Assembly (NCBI RefSeq): GCF_007049795.1
Contig: NZ_SCFY01000002.1
Coordinates: 186,001 to 250,000 of the forward strand
Direction of reading: 5' to 3'
DNA length: 64,000 bases
From: Ectopseudomonas mendocina
Lineage (GTDB): Bacteria; Pseudomonadota; Gammaproteobacteria; Pseudomonadales; Pseudomonadaceae
Positions 46,571 through 58,832 of this stretch are shown here, piece after piece. Within the stretch, counting starts at the first letter, position 1. Every line of letters begins with the position of its first letter. Both the position numbers and the translations under genes were made by a program. The notes under the pieces were generated by a model. The model saw only the letters and a program-made list of their open reading frames with translations. It ran no database searches and had not been told where the DNA came from.

Positions 46571-47810
46571 AGCGCAGGGCCTCGGCCGGCTGGGTACGCG
46601 CAGCGCGCCAGGCTGGATACAGGGTGGCGAAGAAGCTCAGCAGCAACGCCGCGGTGCAGACCATCACCACGTCGGCGCTCTGCAGTTGCGAAGGCAGGTA
46701 ATCGATGAAATAGACATCGGCGTTGAGAAACTTGATGCCCAGCAGGCGCTCGATGCCGGCGATCAGGCTGCTGATGTTCAGCGCCGCAAGAATGCCCAGC
46801 AGAGCGCCGATGACGGTGCCGACCACACCGATCACGGTGCCCTGAACCATGAAGATGGCCATGATCTGCCGCGGCGTGGCGCCGAGGGTACGCAGGATGG
46901 CGATGTCGCCCTTCTTGTCGGTCACCACCATCACCAACGTGGAGATGATGTTGAATGCCGCCACTGCGACGATCAGCAGCAGGAGCAGGCCGATCATGGT
47001 CTTCTCCATGCGAATGGCCTGGTACAGGTTGCCGTGGGTACGGGTCCAGTCGCGGGCATAGAAATCGCCGTCGAGGGTCTGAGCGATCTCCCAGGCACTG
47101 CGCGGTGCCTGGAATAGATCATCGAACTTCAGCCGCAGGCCCTGCACCTGATCCGGCTTCCAGCGCTGCAGGCGCGCCAGGTCGCTGATGTTGGCCAGGG
47201 CCAAGGCACCGTCGATCTCACCGGCGCCGACATGGAAAATACCGGTGACGGTGAAGCGCTTCAGGCGCGGGAACATACCCGCCGGGGTCACGGTGACCTC
47301 GGGCGCGACGAAGGTGACCTTGTCACCGAGCTTGAGACCCAGCTTGGCTGCTGCCTTGTCGCCAATGACCATGGCGAAATCGCCCGGCTGCAGGCTGTCG
47401 AGACTGCCCTGCTGGAAGAAGCCGTCGATGATCGAGACCTTACGTTCCTGCTCGGGATCGATGGCATTGATCAGCACCTTCTGCACCTTGCCGTCGTTCG
47501 TCAGCAAACCCTGCATCTGGGTGAAGGGGGCCAGCGCCTCGACGCGCGGATGACGCTCCACCTGGCGCGCCAGGGTCTGCCAGTCACTGACCGGGGTCGG
47601 CGACTCGACCGTGGCGTGAGGAATCATCCCCAAGACGCGCGTGCGCATCTCGTGGTCGAAACCGTTCATGACCGACAGCACCAGGATCATCACCATCACC
47701 CCCAGGGTGAGGCCGAGCATGGACGTCAGCGAAATGAAGGAAACGAAATGGTTGCGGCGCTTGGCTCGCGTGTAGCGCGTACCGATGAATACGAACAGAG
47801 GTCTGAACAT
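46563..47810 (-). CDS. lolC: Lipoprotein-releasing ABC permease LolC
   Basis: 415 residues, clearly a paralogue of the LolE gene 1.2 kb downstream: same four-helix layout and nearly the same helix-two block ([25 protein letters not shown]). It forms the LolCDE lipoprotein exporter. First gene of the unit, in the C-D-E order. In LolC the periplasmic part recruits LolA. Confidence 0.93.
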   Translation of the reverse strand: MFRPLFVFIGTRYTRAKRRNHFVSFISLTSMLGLTLGVMVMILVLSVMNGFDHEMRTRVLGMIPHATVESPTPVSDWQTLARQVERHPRVEALAPFTQMQGLLTNDGKVQKVLINAIDPEQERKVSIIDGFFQQGSLDSLQPGDFAMVIGDKAAAKLGLKLGDKVTFVAPEVTVTPAGMFPRLKRFTVTGIFHVGAGEIDGALALANISDLARLQRWKPDQVQGLRLKFDDLFQAPRSAWEIAQTLDGDFYARDWTRTHGNLYQAIRMEKTMIGLLLLLIVAVAAFNIISTLVMVVTDKKGDIAILRTLGATPRQIMAIFMVQGTVIGVVGTVIGALLGILAALNISSLIAGIERLLGIKFLNADVYFIDYLPSQLQSADVVMVCTAALLLSFFATLYPAWRAARTQPAEALRYE

Positions 47811-47903
47811 GTCGGAGAGATTCGGGGGAAAGAAAAACGTCCATGTGGCGGGGCCAGATCAGCGGCCTTACACTCAGAAGCAACTCGAAGTCGGCTGCGT
47901 AAC

Positions 47904-48010
47904 GGGCCTGCTGCGTTAAAAACACGTGGAAAGCCGCTTACCGCTAGTGCGCTTCAGTGTGGCCCCGAAGGAACGAGCGAAGCGAGCAATGCTCGTTTAC
48001 CATTCGTAAC
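47904..48010. repeat. Dispersed intergenic repeat, copy 2
   Basis: CCTGCTGCGTTAAAAACA, then about 80 bases later GCTCGTTTACCATTCGTAA: the same two blocks as at 19275-19350 but with a longer spacer. It fills much of the gap between lolC and the PilZ-domain gene. No gene is seen in the gap. Confidence 0.5.
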
Positions 48011-48088
48011 CGACGCTTGCCTGGCACGCATCCAGCTCGCGAGACTTTCAACAGGGTCTTCGACCACCACCGCTTTCATGGGTTCGCC

Positions 48089-48655
48089 ATGTCGACTAAC
48101 GATGTAGATGATCGCCGCGAATACTATCGTATCGACGATACGATCGCACTGGAATTCAGCCTGCTGTCGGGGGCCGAAGCCCATGCCAGCGACGCGCTTC
48201 ACGATCCATCGCCGCTGTTCAACCTGCTCAGCGACCTGCACCTGATGGACTTCGAATCCCAGCATCTGCTGCGTCATATCACTGAACGCGATCGTACCCT
48301 GGCCAACTACCTGAAGGTGATCAACAAACGCATCGACCTGCTCGGCCAGGCCGTGGCGCAGAGCCTGCTGCGCGACATCGGCGCGCCACGCCAGGTATCG
48401 CTGTCCGAAGGCGGTATCAGCTTCAATAACGCCCAGGCCGTGGCGCCGGGTAGCCATCTGGCGATCAAGATGGTGCTGATGCCACAGGCGCTTGGCCTCC
48501 TGCTGCGTGGCCAGGTGGTGCACTGCAGCCAACGCACGGATGGCCAATTCGAGATCGGCACCGAGTTCGAAGCGTTGACCGACGCACAGCGCCAATTGCT
48601 GGCTCGGCATATCCTGCAAAAGCAGGCTTTGGAGCGTCGCCAAGCCCGCGAATGA
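48089..48655 (+). CDS. PilZ-domain protein with a helical insertion
   Basis: 188 residues. The c-di-GMP motif RxxxR is at residues 10-14 (RREYYR). The second PilZ motif appears only at about 104-109 (SLSEGG), where Ser replaces the usual Asp/Asn of DxSxxG. Between them are about 90 residues, mostly helical, against 20-30 in ordinary PilZ domains. Such long helical inserts are known in tetrameric PilZ proteins of Xanthomonas. It may bind c-di-GMP weakly or serve as an assembly module. ATG at 48089 begins the family-like N-terminus. Confidence 0.8.
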   Translation: MSTNDVDDRREYYRIDDTIALEFSLLSGAEAHASDALHDPSPLFNLLSDLHLMDFESQHLLRHITERDRTLANYLKVINKRIDLLGQAVAQSLLRDIGAPRQVSLSEGGISFNNAQAVAPGSHLAIKMVLMPQALGLLLRGQVVHCSQRTDGQFEIGTEFEALTDAQRQLLARHILQKQALERRQARE

Positions 48656-48674
48656 CAGTCGCCAAGGAACCGCC

Positions 48675-48977
48675 ATGTATCGTCTCGTTCTGCTTTTCAC
48701 CCTGCTCGCCCCTACTGCTCTCTTCGCCGATACCCTGACCATTCCCCTGGGCAACCAGGGCGCCGATCTCGACACCAGCAACCTGCCGCACAAAGGCCAG
48801 TCCAAGCGTTCGGTACTGGAGCGTTTCGGCCTGGCCGATGAAGAGCACAAGCCCGTCGGCCAGCCGCCGATCACGCGCTGGGACTACCGCGAATTTAGCG
48901 TCTATTTCGAATACGATCACGTGATCAACAGCGTGCGCCATCACCAGCCGCGCCACCTCGACACCGTCAAGGAGTAA
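48675..48977 (+). CDS. Small exported BamE/SmpA-like protein
   Basis: 100 residues. A signal peptide of about 18 residues ends LFA-DT. The mature part (SKRSVLERFGLADEEHKPVGQPPITRWDYREFSVYFEYDHVINSV) fits the small beta-lactamase-inhibitor-like/BamE fold, with a helix, then a W-Y-x-F-V-Y-F strand pair. No lipobox. Function unknown. It starts 19 bases after the PilZ-domain gene and three bases before the phosphodiesterase, so the three form an operon. Confidence 0.8.
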   Translation: MYRLVLLFTLLAPTALFADTLTIPLGNQGADLDTSNLPHKGQSKRSVLERFGLADEEHKPVGQPPITRWDYREFSVYFEYDHVINSVRHHQPRHLDTVKE

Positions 48978-48979
48978 CA

Positions 48980-49699
48980 GTGACTCACATCTACGGCCAT
49001 CGCGGCGCCAAGGGCGAAGCCCCGGAAAATACCCTGACCAGCTTCCAGCGCTGCCTGGAGCATGGCGTCAATCGTTGCGAGCTGGACCTGCACCTGTCAC
49101 GCGACGGTGAGCTGATGGTGATCCACGACCCAACCTTGAAGCGCACCACGGGCCTGCGCGGCAAGGTGGTCGAGCACGATGCAGCTGACCTGAGCCGATA
49201 CGACGCGCGCAAGGGCGGCCCGGGCTGGGTGCGTCCCTGCCCTATTCCACGCCTGCAAGACTTGTTCGAGCAGTGCACGTTCGAGCATTGGCAGCTGGAG
49301 GTGAAAAGCGCCTCCAAGGTTCGCGCCGCACGCACCGTGCTGGCCATCTCGGAACTCGTCGAGCGCTTCGGTCTGCGCGAGCAGATCACCATCACCTCCA
49401 GCTCACGCGAGGTACTCAAGGCCGCACGTGAACTGACCCCGCAGCTGCAGCTGGGCCTGGTTGCCGAGTACGCCTGGCTCGACCCACTGAAAGTCGCGGC
49501 GCATTACGGCTGCCATCTGCTGGCGCTGAACTGGACGCTGTGCACCCCGGAACGCCTGATCAAGGCGCAGAAGCAAGGCCTGCACGTGTCGGTCTGGACG
49601 GTCAACGAGCCGGCTCTGATGCGTCGCCTGGCTGATTTCGGTGTCGACAGCATCATCACCGACTTCCCTGGCCTGGCGGTACAGACACTGCGCGATTGA
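48980..49699 (+). CDS. Glycerophosphodiester phosphodiesterase (cytoplasmic type)
   Basis: 239 residues, no signal peptide. The GDPD site is HRGAKGEAPENTLTSF with His and the metal-binding Glu, followed by CELDLHLSRDGELMVIHDPTLKRTTG with the second Glu/Asp and His. It hydrolyses glycerophosphodiesters to sn-glycerol-3-phosphate and an alcohol, like UgpQ. GTG start just behind the small exported gene. Confidence 0.92.
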   Translation: MTHIYGHRGAKGEAPENTLTSFQRCLEHGVNRCELDLHLSRDGELMVIHDPTLKRTTGLRGKVVEHDAADLSRYDARKGGPGWVRPCPIPRLQDLFEQCTFEHWQLEVKSASKVRAARTVLAISELVERFGLREQITITSSSREVLKAARELTPQLQLGLVAEYAWLDPLKVAAHYGCHLLALNWTLCTPERLIKAQKQGLHVSVWTVNEPALMRRLADFGVDSIITDFPGLAVQTLRD

Positions 49700-49721
49700 G
49701 CCCCATAGCCCTCTCCCCCGG

Positions 49722-49747
49722 CCCCTCTCCCGCAAGCGGGAGAGGGG
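49722..49747. repeat. Palindromic intergenic element
   Basis: CCCCTCTCCCGC and GCGGGAGAGGGG are a perfect 12-base stem with a two-base loop. CTCTCCC-type palindromes are common intergenic elements in pseudomonads. It lies between the phosphodiesterase stop and the terminator. Confidence 0.6.
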
Positions 49748-49790
49748 AGCAAGCCAGCAAGCCCAGGCTACGAATATAACGCCCAACAAC

Positions 49791-49819
49791 GACAAAACCG
49801 GCACTAGGCCGGTTTTGTC
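49791..49819. terminator. Bidirectional terminator between phosphodiesterase and sthA
   Basis: GACAAAACCGGC pairs with GCCGGTTTTGTC around a five-base loop. Confidence 0.85.
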
Positions 49820-49928
49820 GTTTGCTGCCGCCTGAGACGCTAGAAGCTCTCCCGATTCGGCCAGCGCCACTCGGAAGCCACTACCCAGCTTGCCTCCCCG
49901 ACCGGCTCAGGCCGCCGGCCGGAGCCGC

Positions 49929-51323
49929 TCAAAAAAGCCGGTTGAGGCCGTCGAACGCGGCAACCCGATAGGCCTCGGCCATGGTCGGGTAGTTGAAGGT
50001 GGTGTTGATGAAGTACTTGATGCTGTTGGCTTCGCCCTTCTGGTTCATGATCGCCTGACCGATGTGGACGATCTCCGAGGCCTGATAGCCGAAGCAGTGC
50101 ACGCCCAGCACTTCCAGGGTTTCACGATGGAAGAGGATCTTCAGCATGCCCACCGGTTCGACCGAGATCTGCGCACGGGCCATGCCTTTGAAGAAGGCCT
50201 TGCCCACTTCGTAAGGCACCTTGGCCTGAGTCAGTTCACGCTCGGTCTTACCGATCGAACTGATCTCCGGAATGGTGTAGATGCCGGTCGGTACGTCATC
50301 GACGAAACGCCAGCTGCCATTTTCGACGATGCTGCCGGCAGCGGAACGGCCCTGGTCAGCCGCAGCACTGGCCAGGCTCGGCCAGCCGATCACGTCACCG
50401 GCGGCGTAGATGTTGCTGACCTCGGTGCGGTAGTACTCGTCGACCTGGATCTGGCCACGGCTGTTGACCGCAATGCCGATGTTCTCCAGGCCCAACTGAT
50501 CGGTGTTGCCGGTACGGCCGTTACACCACAGCAGGGCGTCGGCCTTGATCTTCTTGCCCGATTTCAGGTGCAGCACCACGCCGTTCTCCACCCCCTCGAT
50601 GCGCTCGTACTCTTCGTTGTGACGAATCAGCACGTTGTTGTTGCGCAGGTGGTAGGAGAGCGCGTCGGAGATTTCCGAGTCGAGGAAACTGAGCAACTGA
50701 TCGCGGTTGTCGATCAGGTCGACCAGCACACCCAGACCACTGAAGATCGAGGCGTATTCGCAACCGATCACCCCGGCTCCGTAGATGATCAGGCGGCGCG
50801 GCGTGTGACCCAGGCTGAGAATGGTGTCGCTATCGTAGATACGCGGGTGACGAAAATCGACATCGGCCGGGCGATAGGGGCGCGAGCCGGTGGCGATGAC
50901 GATCTGCTTGGCCACCAGCTTTTCCACTACGCCATTGAGGCAGACCACTTCGATCGTCTGCTCGTCGGCGAAGCTGGCTGTACCAAAATAGGTGTCGATG
51001 CGATTGCGCGCGTAGTAGCCCGTGCGCGAAGTGACCTGCTTGGCGATCACCTTCTCGGCGCTTTTCAGCACATCGGGGAAGGAGAACCAGCGCGGCTCGC
51101 CAATCTGGCGAAACATCGGGTTGGTGTTGAACTGCATGATCTGCCGCACCGAGTGGCGCAGCGCCTTGGAGGGGATGGTGCCGAGGTGGGTACAGTTGCC
51201 ACCGACCAGCGGACGGTTGTCCACCACGGCCACCTTGCGCCCGGCCTTGGCCGCGTTCATTGCCGCGCCTTCGCCCGCCGGGCCGGAGCCCAGCACCACC
51301 ACATCGTAGTTGTAGACCGCCAT
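49929..51323 (-). CDS. sthA: Soluble pyridine nucleotide transhydrogenase
   Basis: 464 residues. Flavoprotein of the lipoamide dehydrogenase family that moves hydride between NADPH and NAD+. The FAD site is [13 protein letters not shown]. The place of the redox-active Cys pair reads [13 protein letters not shown], with only one Cys, which separates SthA from disulfide reductases. NAD site [13 protein letters not shown]. Its upstream side faces the nqr run (98 bases behind nqrM), probably with its own promoter. Confidence 0.95.
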   Translation of the reverse strand: MAVYNYDVVVLGSGPAGEGAAMNAAKAGRKVAVVDNRPLVGGNCTHLGTIPSKALRHSVRQIMQFNTNPMFRQIGEPRWFSFPDVLKSAEKVIAKQVTSRTGYYARNRIDTYFGTASFADEQTIEVVCLNGVVEKLVAKQIVIATGSRPYRPADVDFRHPRIYDSDTILSLGHTPRRLIIYGAGVIGCEYASIFSGLGVLVDLIDNRDQLLSFLDSEISDALSYHLRNNNVLIRHNEEYERIEGVENGVVLHLKSGKKIKADALLWCNGRTGNTDQLGLENIGIAVNSRGQIQVDEYYRTEVSNIYAAGDVIGWPSLASAAADQGRSAAGSIVENGSWRFVDDVPTGIYTIPEISSIGKTERELTQAKVPYEVGKAFFKGMARAQISVEPVGMLKILFHRETLEVLGVHCFGYQASEIVHIGQAIMNQKGEANSIKYFINTTFNYPTMAEAYRVAAFDGLNRLF

Positions 51324-51420
51324 GTTTACTCCTTCAGATCAGGCCGGAGCGCTTGTGGCGCACCCTCGGCAGGGCCGGCAGTGGATTACAGCTGCCGGCT
51401 ATCAAAGCATGCCGCCTGGC

Positions 51421-51651
51421 TTAGCGCTTGCTCGCGTCGTAAGCCAGGTCGGTGTTGGGCGCTTCGCCGTTGTCGCGATTGACCTCTTCGCACTTCTCAC
51501 GGCTACCACCACAGATCGAGCACTCTTTCTCGATACCCAGATTGGCGATGCCACCGCAGGAACCGGCGATGGGTTTGCGCCCCATGATCACGCCAACGGC
51601 CATCATGCCGACGACCAGGATCATGGCCAGAAATACAACCAGAAAAGTCAT
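51421..51651 (-). CDS. nqrM: Na+-NQR maturation protein NqrM
   Basis: 76 residues: a membrane helix at about 2-24 followed by a Cys-rich tail with GSCGGIANLGIEKECSICGGSREKCEE, four to five Cys as in NqrM (DUF539). NqrM is needed to place the Fe centre between NqrD and NqrE in other species. It overlaps the apbE stop by four bases. Confidence 0.9.
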   Translation of the reverse strand: MTFLVVFLAMILVVGMMAVGVIMGRKPIAGSCGGIANLGIEKECSICGGSREKCEEVNRDNGEAPNTDLAYDASKR

Positions 51652-52673
51652 TGCTCATCTCCTGCAGCGAATAGCTGCTCGAATGCGGTCGTGCCCTGTG
51701 AGACGAAGCCCTCGCCCTCACGCGTCACGAAAAACGCCGCGATACCGTTGCGCTCGGCGAAGGCCATACCGGCATCCGGTCCAAGCACCATCAATAGGGT
51801 AGACAAGCCATCGGCGCGCAAGGTCGATGGATCGGCCACCGTGACAGCTGCAAGTTTGTGATTGACCGGTTTGCCGGTCAGCGGATCGAGCGTGTGCGAA
51901 TAGCGTTGGCCGTTCTCTTCGAAGTAGTTGCGATAGTCACCCGAGGTGGAAATACCGTAACCATCGAGCTGCAGGATGCGCTGAGCGACGCGCTGATCAT
52001 TACGCGGCGCCTCCAGGCCGATACGCCAGTGGCTGCCATCAGGCTTGAAGCCAGCCGCCTTGAGCTCGCCGGTGGCCTCGACCAGGTAACTGGTGACACC
52101 CAACTCGCCCAGACGCGCGACGATCCGATCGACAGCGTAGCCAGCAGCGATGCTGTTGAAGTCGACTTCCACGTCGACGTCCTTGCACAGTTGCTCGCCT
52201 TCGATGCTCAGGTGCTGTTGACCGACCCGCTGGCGCACTTCGGCCAGACGTTCGGCATCCGGTACGGCTTCGCCCTGCCCTTTGGGCCCGAAGCCCCAGA
52301 GGTCGAGCAACGGCTCCAGCGTCAGGTCGAAGTAGCCCTGGCTCTCCTGGTGCAGGCGATTGCCGGCACGCACGAGATCCAGCACGCCCTTGGGCATGGC
52401 CTGGCAGGTGCCAGCCGGCGCCTGGTTGAACTGCTCGATCAGCGAATCATCGCGATAAGTGGACATCTGCAGATCGATCTCGGCGAGGATCGCCTCGGTC
52501 GCGGCCTTGAGTTCGGCTTGCGGCGCGACACCTTCACTGCGGACGTATTTGATCGAATAGGTGCTGCCCATGGTCGGGCCACCGAACTCTTCGATCCGTT
52601 CAGAATGCAAGCAGCCCGTTAGGGCTGCCGCCAGGGCGACAGCGATAACGGGCTGGAGTACAGCAGACCTCAT
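51648..52673 (-). CDS. apbE: FAD:protein FMN transferase ApbE
   Basis: 341 residues. Attaches FMN to threonines of NqrB and NqrC. Starts with a lipoprotein signal and lipobox LTGC; the ATG at 52673 is chosen for this reason. GGPTMGSTYSIKY begins the family domain, with the conserved GFGPKGQGE and DFNSIAAGYAVD motifs and a Mg-side region near residue 280. It is three bases behind nqrF, the common placing. Confidence 0.93.
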   Translation of the reverse strand: MRSAVLQPVIAVALAAALTGCLHSERIEEFGGPTMGSTYSIKYVRSEGVAPQAELKAATEAILAEIDLQMSTYRDDSLIEQFNQAPAGTCQAMPKGVLDLVRAGNRLHQESQGYFDLTLEPLLDLWGFGPKGQGEAVPDAERLAEVRQRVGQQHLSIEGEQLCKDVDVEVDFNSIAAGYAVDRIVARLGELGVTSYLVEATGELKAAGFKPDGSHWRIGLEAPRNDQRVAQRILQLDGYGISTSGDYRNYFEENGQRYSHTLDPLTGKPVNHKLAAVTVADPSTLRADGLSTLLMVLGPDAGMAFAERNGIAAFFVTREGEGFVSQGTTAFEQLFAAGDEQ

Positions 52674-52675
52674 GC

Positions 52676-53899
52676 TTAGCCGCCGAAGTCGTCGAGGAGG
52701 ATGTTCTCCGGCTCGACACCCAGGTCGGTCAGCATCTTGATCACCGCGGCGTTCATCATGGGTGGGCCGCACATGTAGAACTCGCAATCCTCAGGAGCCG
52801 GGTGGTCCTTCAGGTAGTTCTCGTACAGCACGTTGTGAATGAAGCCCTTGAGACCGGTCCAGTTGTCTTCCGGCTGCGGGTCGGACAGCGCCAGGTGCCA
52901 TTCGAAGTTCGGGTTTTCCGCGGCCAGCTGATCGTACTCTTCGTTGTAGAACGACTCGCGCATGGAGCGCGCACCGTACCAGAAGCTGATCTTGCGCTTG
53001 GATTTCAGTCGCTTGAGCTGGTCGAAGATGTGCGAACGCATCGGCGCCATGCCGGCACCACCACCGATGAAGACCATCTCGGCGTCGGTGTCCTTGGCGA
53101 AGAACTCACCGAAGGGGCCGTACACGGTGATCTTGTCCCCCGGCTTGAGGCTGAACACGTAGGACGACATCTTGCCCGGCGGCAGATCGTCCTTGCCAGG
53201 GGGCGGCGAGGCGATACGGATGTTGAACTTCACCAGACCGCGCTCTTCCGGGTAGTTGGCCATGGAATAGGCACGGATCACGGTCTCGTCGACCTTGGAC
53301 ACGTACTTCCACTGGTTGAACTTGTCCCAGTCGCCGCGATACTCCTCCTGAATGTCGAAGTCCTTGTAGTACACGGTGTGCGGCGGGCACTCCAGCTGCA
53401 CGTAACCACCGGCGCGGAAGTCGACGTTCTCGCCTTCCGGCAGCTTCAGCGTCAGCTCCTTGATGAAGGTGGCGACGTTCGGGTTGGATTCGACCGTGCA
53501 CTCCCACTTCTTGACGCCGAAGACCTCTTCAGGCACTTCGATCTTCATGTCCTGCTTGACCGGCGTCTGGCAGGACAGGCGCCAGCCCTCACGGGCCTCA
53601 CGCTTGGTGAAGTGCGACTCTTCGGTGGACAGCATCTCGCCACCACCGCTTTCCACGATGCACTTGCACTGGGCGCAGGTACCGCCGCCGCCGCAAGCGG
53701 AAGACAGGAAGATGTTGTGGTTGGCCAGGGTTTGCAGCAGCTTGCCGCCAGCCGGTACCACGATGGTTTTTTCGCCGTTGATCTCGATGCTCACGTCGCC
53801 GCTGGAAACCAGCTTGGCGCGGGCAGCGAGAATTACCACCACCAGCGCCAAGACGATAGCGGTAAACATGCCGATGGCGAGGAAGATTTCGTAATTCAT
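52676..53899 (-). CDS. nqrF: Na+-NQR subunit F
   Basis: 407 residues. One N-terminal helix (about 4-27), a ferredoxin domain with Cys69, Cys75, Cys78 and Cys110 binding 2Fe-2S, then FAD and NADH domains ([11 protein letters not shown] for FAD and [12 protein letters not shown] for NADH). It takes electrons from NADH into the pump. Length and spacing of Cys fit Vibrio NqrF. Sixteen bases behind nqrE. Confidence 0.96.
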   Translation of the reverse strand: MNYEIFLAIGMFTAIVLALVVVILAARAKLVSSGDVSIEINGEKTIVVPAGGKLLQTLANHNIFLSSACGGGGTCAQCKCIVESGGGEMLSTEESHFTKREAREGWRLSCQTPVKQDMKIEVPEEVFGVKKWECTVESNPNVATFIKELTLKLPEGENVDFRAGGYVQLECPPHTVYYKDFDIQEEYRGDWDKFNQWKYVSKVDETVIRAYSMANYPEERGLVKFNIRIASPPPGKDDLPPGKMSSYVFSLKPGDKITVYGPFGEFFAKDTDAEMVFIGGGAGMAPMRSHIFDQLKRLKSKRKISFWYGARSMRESFYNEEYDQLAAENPNFEWHLALSDPQPEDNWTGLKGFIHNVLYENYLKDHPAPEDCEFYMCGPPMMNAAVIKMLTDLGVEPENILLDDFGG

Positions 53900-53914
53900 C
53901 TGTTCATCCTTTCC

Positions 53915-54522
<608 letters not shown>

Positions 54523-54523
<1 letters not shown>

Positions 54524-55191
54524 TAGTAGGCCTCCTTGCTGGATACCTGAGGTGCCATCTTGTAGGCATTGGCCTCGACCTGATCCTTCTTCCAGCTACG
54601 GATTGCCCAGATGAACAGGCCGATCAGGAAGAACGCCGAAGGCGGCAGCAGCAGCATGCCGTTGGGCTGGTACCAGCCACCATCGTTGACCACCGAGAAG
54701 ACCTCGTAACCCATCAGTTTGCCCGCACCGAACAACTCGCGAATGATGCCCAGAGCGATCAGCATGGCGCTGTAGCCCAGACCGTTACCGATGCCGTCGA
54801 AGAACGACAGCACGGGCGGGTTCTGCATGGCGAAGGCTTCGGCACGCCCCATCACGATGCAGTTGGTGATGATCAGACCGACGAACACCGACAGCTGCTT
54901 GGACAGGCTGAAGGCATAGGCCTTGAGCACCTGATCGACCACGATCACCAGCGAGGCGATGATCACCATCTGCACGATCATGCGGATCGAGCCTGGAATC
55001 TGGCTGCGGATCATCGAGATGAACAGGTTGGAGAAACCGGTCACCAGCGTCAGCGCGGCGGACATCACCAGCGCGGTCTGCAGATTGGACGTGACCGCCA
55101 GGGCCGAGCAGATACCGAGGATCTGCAGGCCAATGGGGTTGTTATTGAAGATCGGGTTGAGCAGGACTTCTTTAATAGTCGGCTGCGACAT
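54523..55191 (-). CDS. nqrD: Na+-NQR subunit D
   Basis: 222 residues, six helices, with the Cys of GICSALAV and of TNCIVMGR forming half of the iron site with NqrE. ATG at 55191 is used, with GGGGAGG before it; a TTG two codons earlier also reads in frame. Three bases behind nqrC. Confidence 0.95.
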
Positions 55192-55193
55192 GA

Positions 55194-55982
55194 TCAAGCC
55201 TCCCCTGCACGCAGGTTAGCGATAAACGGGCCGAAGCCGTTCTGGCCGAGCCAGAACTTCAGCAGTTTGTCCACACCGACGCTGGTCAGAGTGGCGCCGG
55301 CCAGGCCGTCGACTTGGTGAGTAGCTTGCGGGCTCTGCGGATCGACACCGCCCTTGACGATCTGTACGGCGAGTTTGCCGTTTTCATCGAACAGGGTCTT
55401 GCCGGGCCACTGGCCTTTCCATTTCGGGTTGTCCACCTCGCCGCCGAGACCGGGGGTCTCGCCATGCTGGTAGAAGCCCATGCCCACGACGGTATTCAGA
55501 TCCCCTTTCACTGCGATAAAGCCGTGCAGGGTCGACCACAGGCCATAACCACGCACCGGCAGGATCAGGGTTTCCATTTCGCCATCCTTCTCCACCAGGT
55601 AAACGGTGGTGTAACGCTCCTGGCGCTTGATCCCGGCGATGTCTTCGCTGCCCTTCAGAGCATCGGAGGTTTTCGGGTCCTTGGCGGCCTTCAGCGGGTC
55701 GAAGGTGAGCGGATCGAACGCATCGGAAAACTTGCCGCTCTCTAGGTCCACCAGCTTGGCAGTGACGGTGCTGTCGAACACTTCCTTGACCTTGACACCG
55801 GACATGCCTGCCTCACCCAGGCCGGCAATGGCCAGGATGCTGCGCTGCTTGTCCAGCAGGCGGTTTTCAACCTGGGTCGGCTTCAGTGCCACGGCAGCGC
55901 CGGCGACGAACACCGAGCACACCAGGCACACCAGCACGGCCACCGTCAGCGTGCGGACGGTGGATTCTTTTTGACTAGACAT
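55194..55982 (-). CDS. nqrC: Na+-NQR subunit C
   Basis: 262 residues. One N-terminal membrane helix and a periplasmic FMN domain. The flavinylation site is in [12 protein letters not shown] (usually SGATLTS), where the Thr receives FMN from ApbE. Overlaps nqrB by eight bases. Confidence 0.95.
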   Translation of the reverse strand: MSSQKESTVRTLTVAVLVCLVCSVFVAGAAVALKPTQVENRLLDKQRSILAIAGLGEAGMSGVKVKEVFDSTVTAKLVDLESGKFSDAFDPLTFDPLKAAKDPKTSDALKGSEDIAGIKRQERYTTVYLVEKDGEMETLILPVRGYGLWSTLHGFIAVKGDLNTVVGMGFYQHGETPGLGGEVDNPKWKGQWPGKTLFDENGKLAVQIVKGGVDPQSPQATHQVDGLAGATLTSVGVDKLLKFWLGQNGFGPFIANLRAGEA

Positions 55983-57186
55983 TGCGTGCCAGCCTCCGCT
56001 TGATATTGGCTTGAACGACGAAGTGGTCGATCAGCGGTGCAAACAGGTTGGCGAACAGAATCGCCAGCATCATGCCCTCGGGGAAGGCCGGGTTGACCAC
56101 ACGGATCAGTACGACCATCACGCCGATCAGGGCGCCGAAGATCCACTTGCCGGTGTTGGTCATGGAGGCCGACACCGGGTCGGTGGCCATGAAGAACATG
56201 CCGAAGGCGAAGCCGCCCACCACCAGATGCCAGTACCAGGGCATGGCGAACATCGGGTTGGAGGCAGAGCCAATCGTGTTGAACAGCAGGCTCAGACCGA
56301 TCATGCCCAGCATCACGCCAGCGACGATGCGCCAGGAGGCGATCTTGGTGATCAGCAGTACCAGGCCGCCGATGGCGATGGCCAGAGTACTGGTTTCACC
56401 CATCGAACCATGAATGGTGCCGAAGAAAGCGTCCATCCAGGTGATGCCGTTGTTGATCACGTTCTCGATGCCGCCGGAAGCCGCCAGGCTCAGCGAAGTG
56501 GCGCCAGCGAAGCCGTCGACCGCAGTCCAGACCGCATCACCCGACATCTGCGCCGGATAGGCGAAGAACAGGAATGCGCGGCCGGTCAGGGCCGGGTTGA
56601 GGAAGTTCTTGCCGGTACCACCGAACACTTCCTTGCCGATCACCACGCCGAAGCTGATGCCCAGGGCGACCTGCCAGAGCGGAATGCTCGGCGGCAGAAT
56701 CAGGGCGAACAGCACGGAAGTGACGAAGAAGCCTTCGTTGACTTCATGCTTGCGGATCGAGGCGAACAGTACTTCCCAGAAGCCGCCGACGATGAAGGTC
56801 ACCGCGTAGACAGGCAGGAAATAAGCCGCGCCCTGAATGAAGTTGTCCCACAGGCTATTCGGGTCGAAACCGGCCAGCGAGCCGATCAGGGCGAAGCGCC
56901 AGCCTTCCTGGCTCGCCAGCAGCTCGGGGCTCTGAGCGAAGATCAGGTTGGCCTGATAGCCGGTGTTCCACATGCCGAAGAACATCGCCGGGAAGGTGCA
57001 CAGCCACACGGTGATCATCATGCGCTTGAGGTCGATGCCATCACGCACGTGAGCAGTGGTCTTGGTCACGCTGCCAGGACGATAGAAGAAGGTGTCGATG
57101 GCCTCGTAGAGGGCATACCACTTCTCGTACTTGCCGCCCTTTTCGAAGTTGTGCTCGATCTTGTCGAGGAATGCACGAATGCCCAC
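55975..57186 (-). CDS. nqrB: Na+-NQR subunit B
   Basis: 403 residues, ten helices. FMN attachment site in [11 protein letters not shown]. It forms the main sodium channel and takes electrons to ubiquinone through riboflavin. The GTG at 57186 is four bases behind the nqrA stop. Confidence 0.95.
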   Translation of the reverse strand: MGIRAFLDKIEHNFEKGGKYEKWYALYEAIDTFFYRPGSVTKTTAHVRDGIDLKRMMITVWLCTFPAMFFGMWNTGYQANLIFAQSPELLASQEGWRFALIGSLAGFDPNSLWDNFIQGAAYFLPVYAVTFIVGGFWEVLFASIRKHEVNEGFFVTSVLFALILPPSIPLWQVALGISFGVVIGKEVFGGTGKNFLNPALTGRAFLFFAYPAQMSGDAVWTAVDGFAGATSLSLAASGGIENVINNGITWMDAFFGTIHGSMGETSTLAIAIGGLVLLITKIASWRIVAGVMLGMIGLSLLFNTIGSASNPMFAMPWYWHLVVGGFAFGMFFMATDPVSASMTNTGKWIFGALIGVMVVLIRVVNPAFPEGMMLAILFANLFAPLIDHFVVQANIKRRLARNV

Positions 57187-57189
57187 GGA

Positions 57190-58587
<1,398 letters not shown>

Positions 58588-58792
58588 CTAATAGACCCGA
58601 CCACGCCAATACGATATGGGCGTGGAGGAAGGCGCCAAACCTGGGTAAAAAATCCGCTTGATTATAAAGACGCCCCCCGGCACTGACCACCCAAGCGCTT
58701 GCTTTTTTTGGCCTTTCAGTAACAGGGCGCAACAAACTCGATACTGCTCGAGATCAACTCGACAACTTCGCCAGACCAGATTTCAGGCATAA

Positions 58793-58822
58793 AAAAACGG
58801 GAGCCGAAGCTCCCGTTTTTTG
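58793..58822 (-). terminator. Terminator behind the GAPDH gene
   Basis: AAAAAACGGGAGC pairs with GCTCCCGTTTTTT around a four-base loop; the T-run serves the minus-strand gene. Confidence 0.88.
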
Positions 58823-58832
58823 ACCCTGACGC

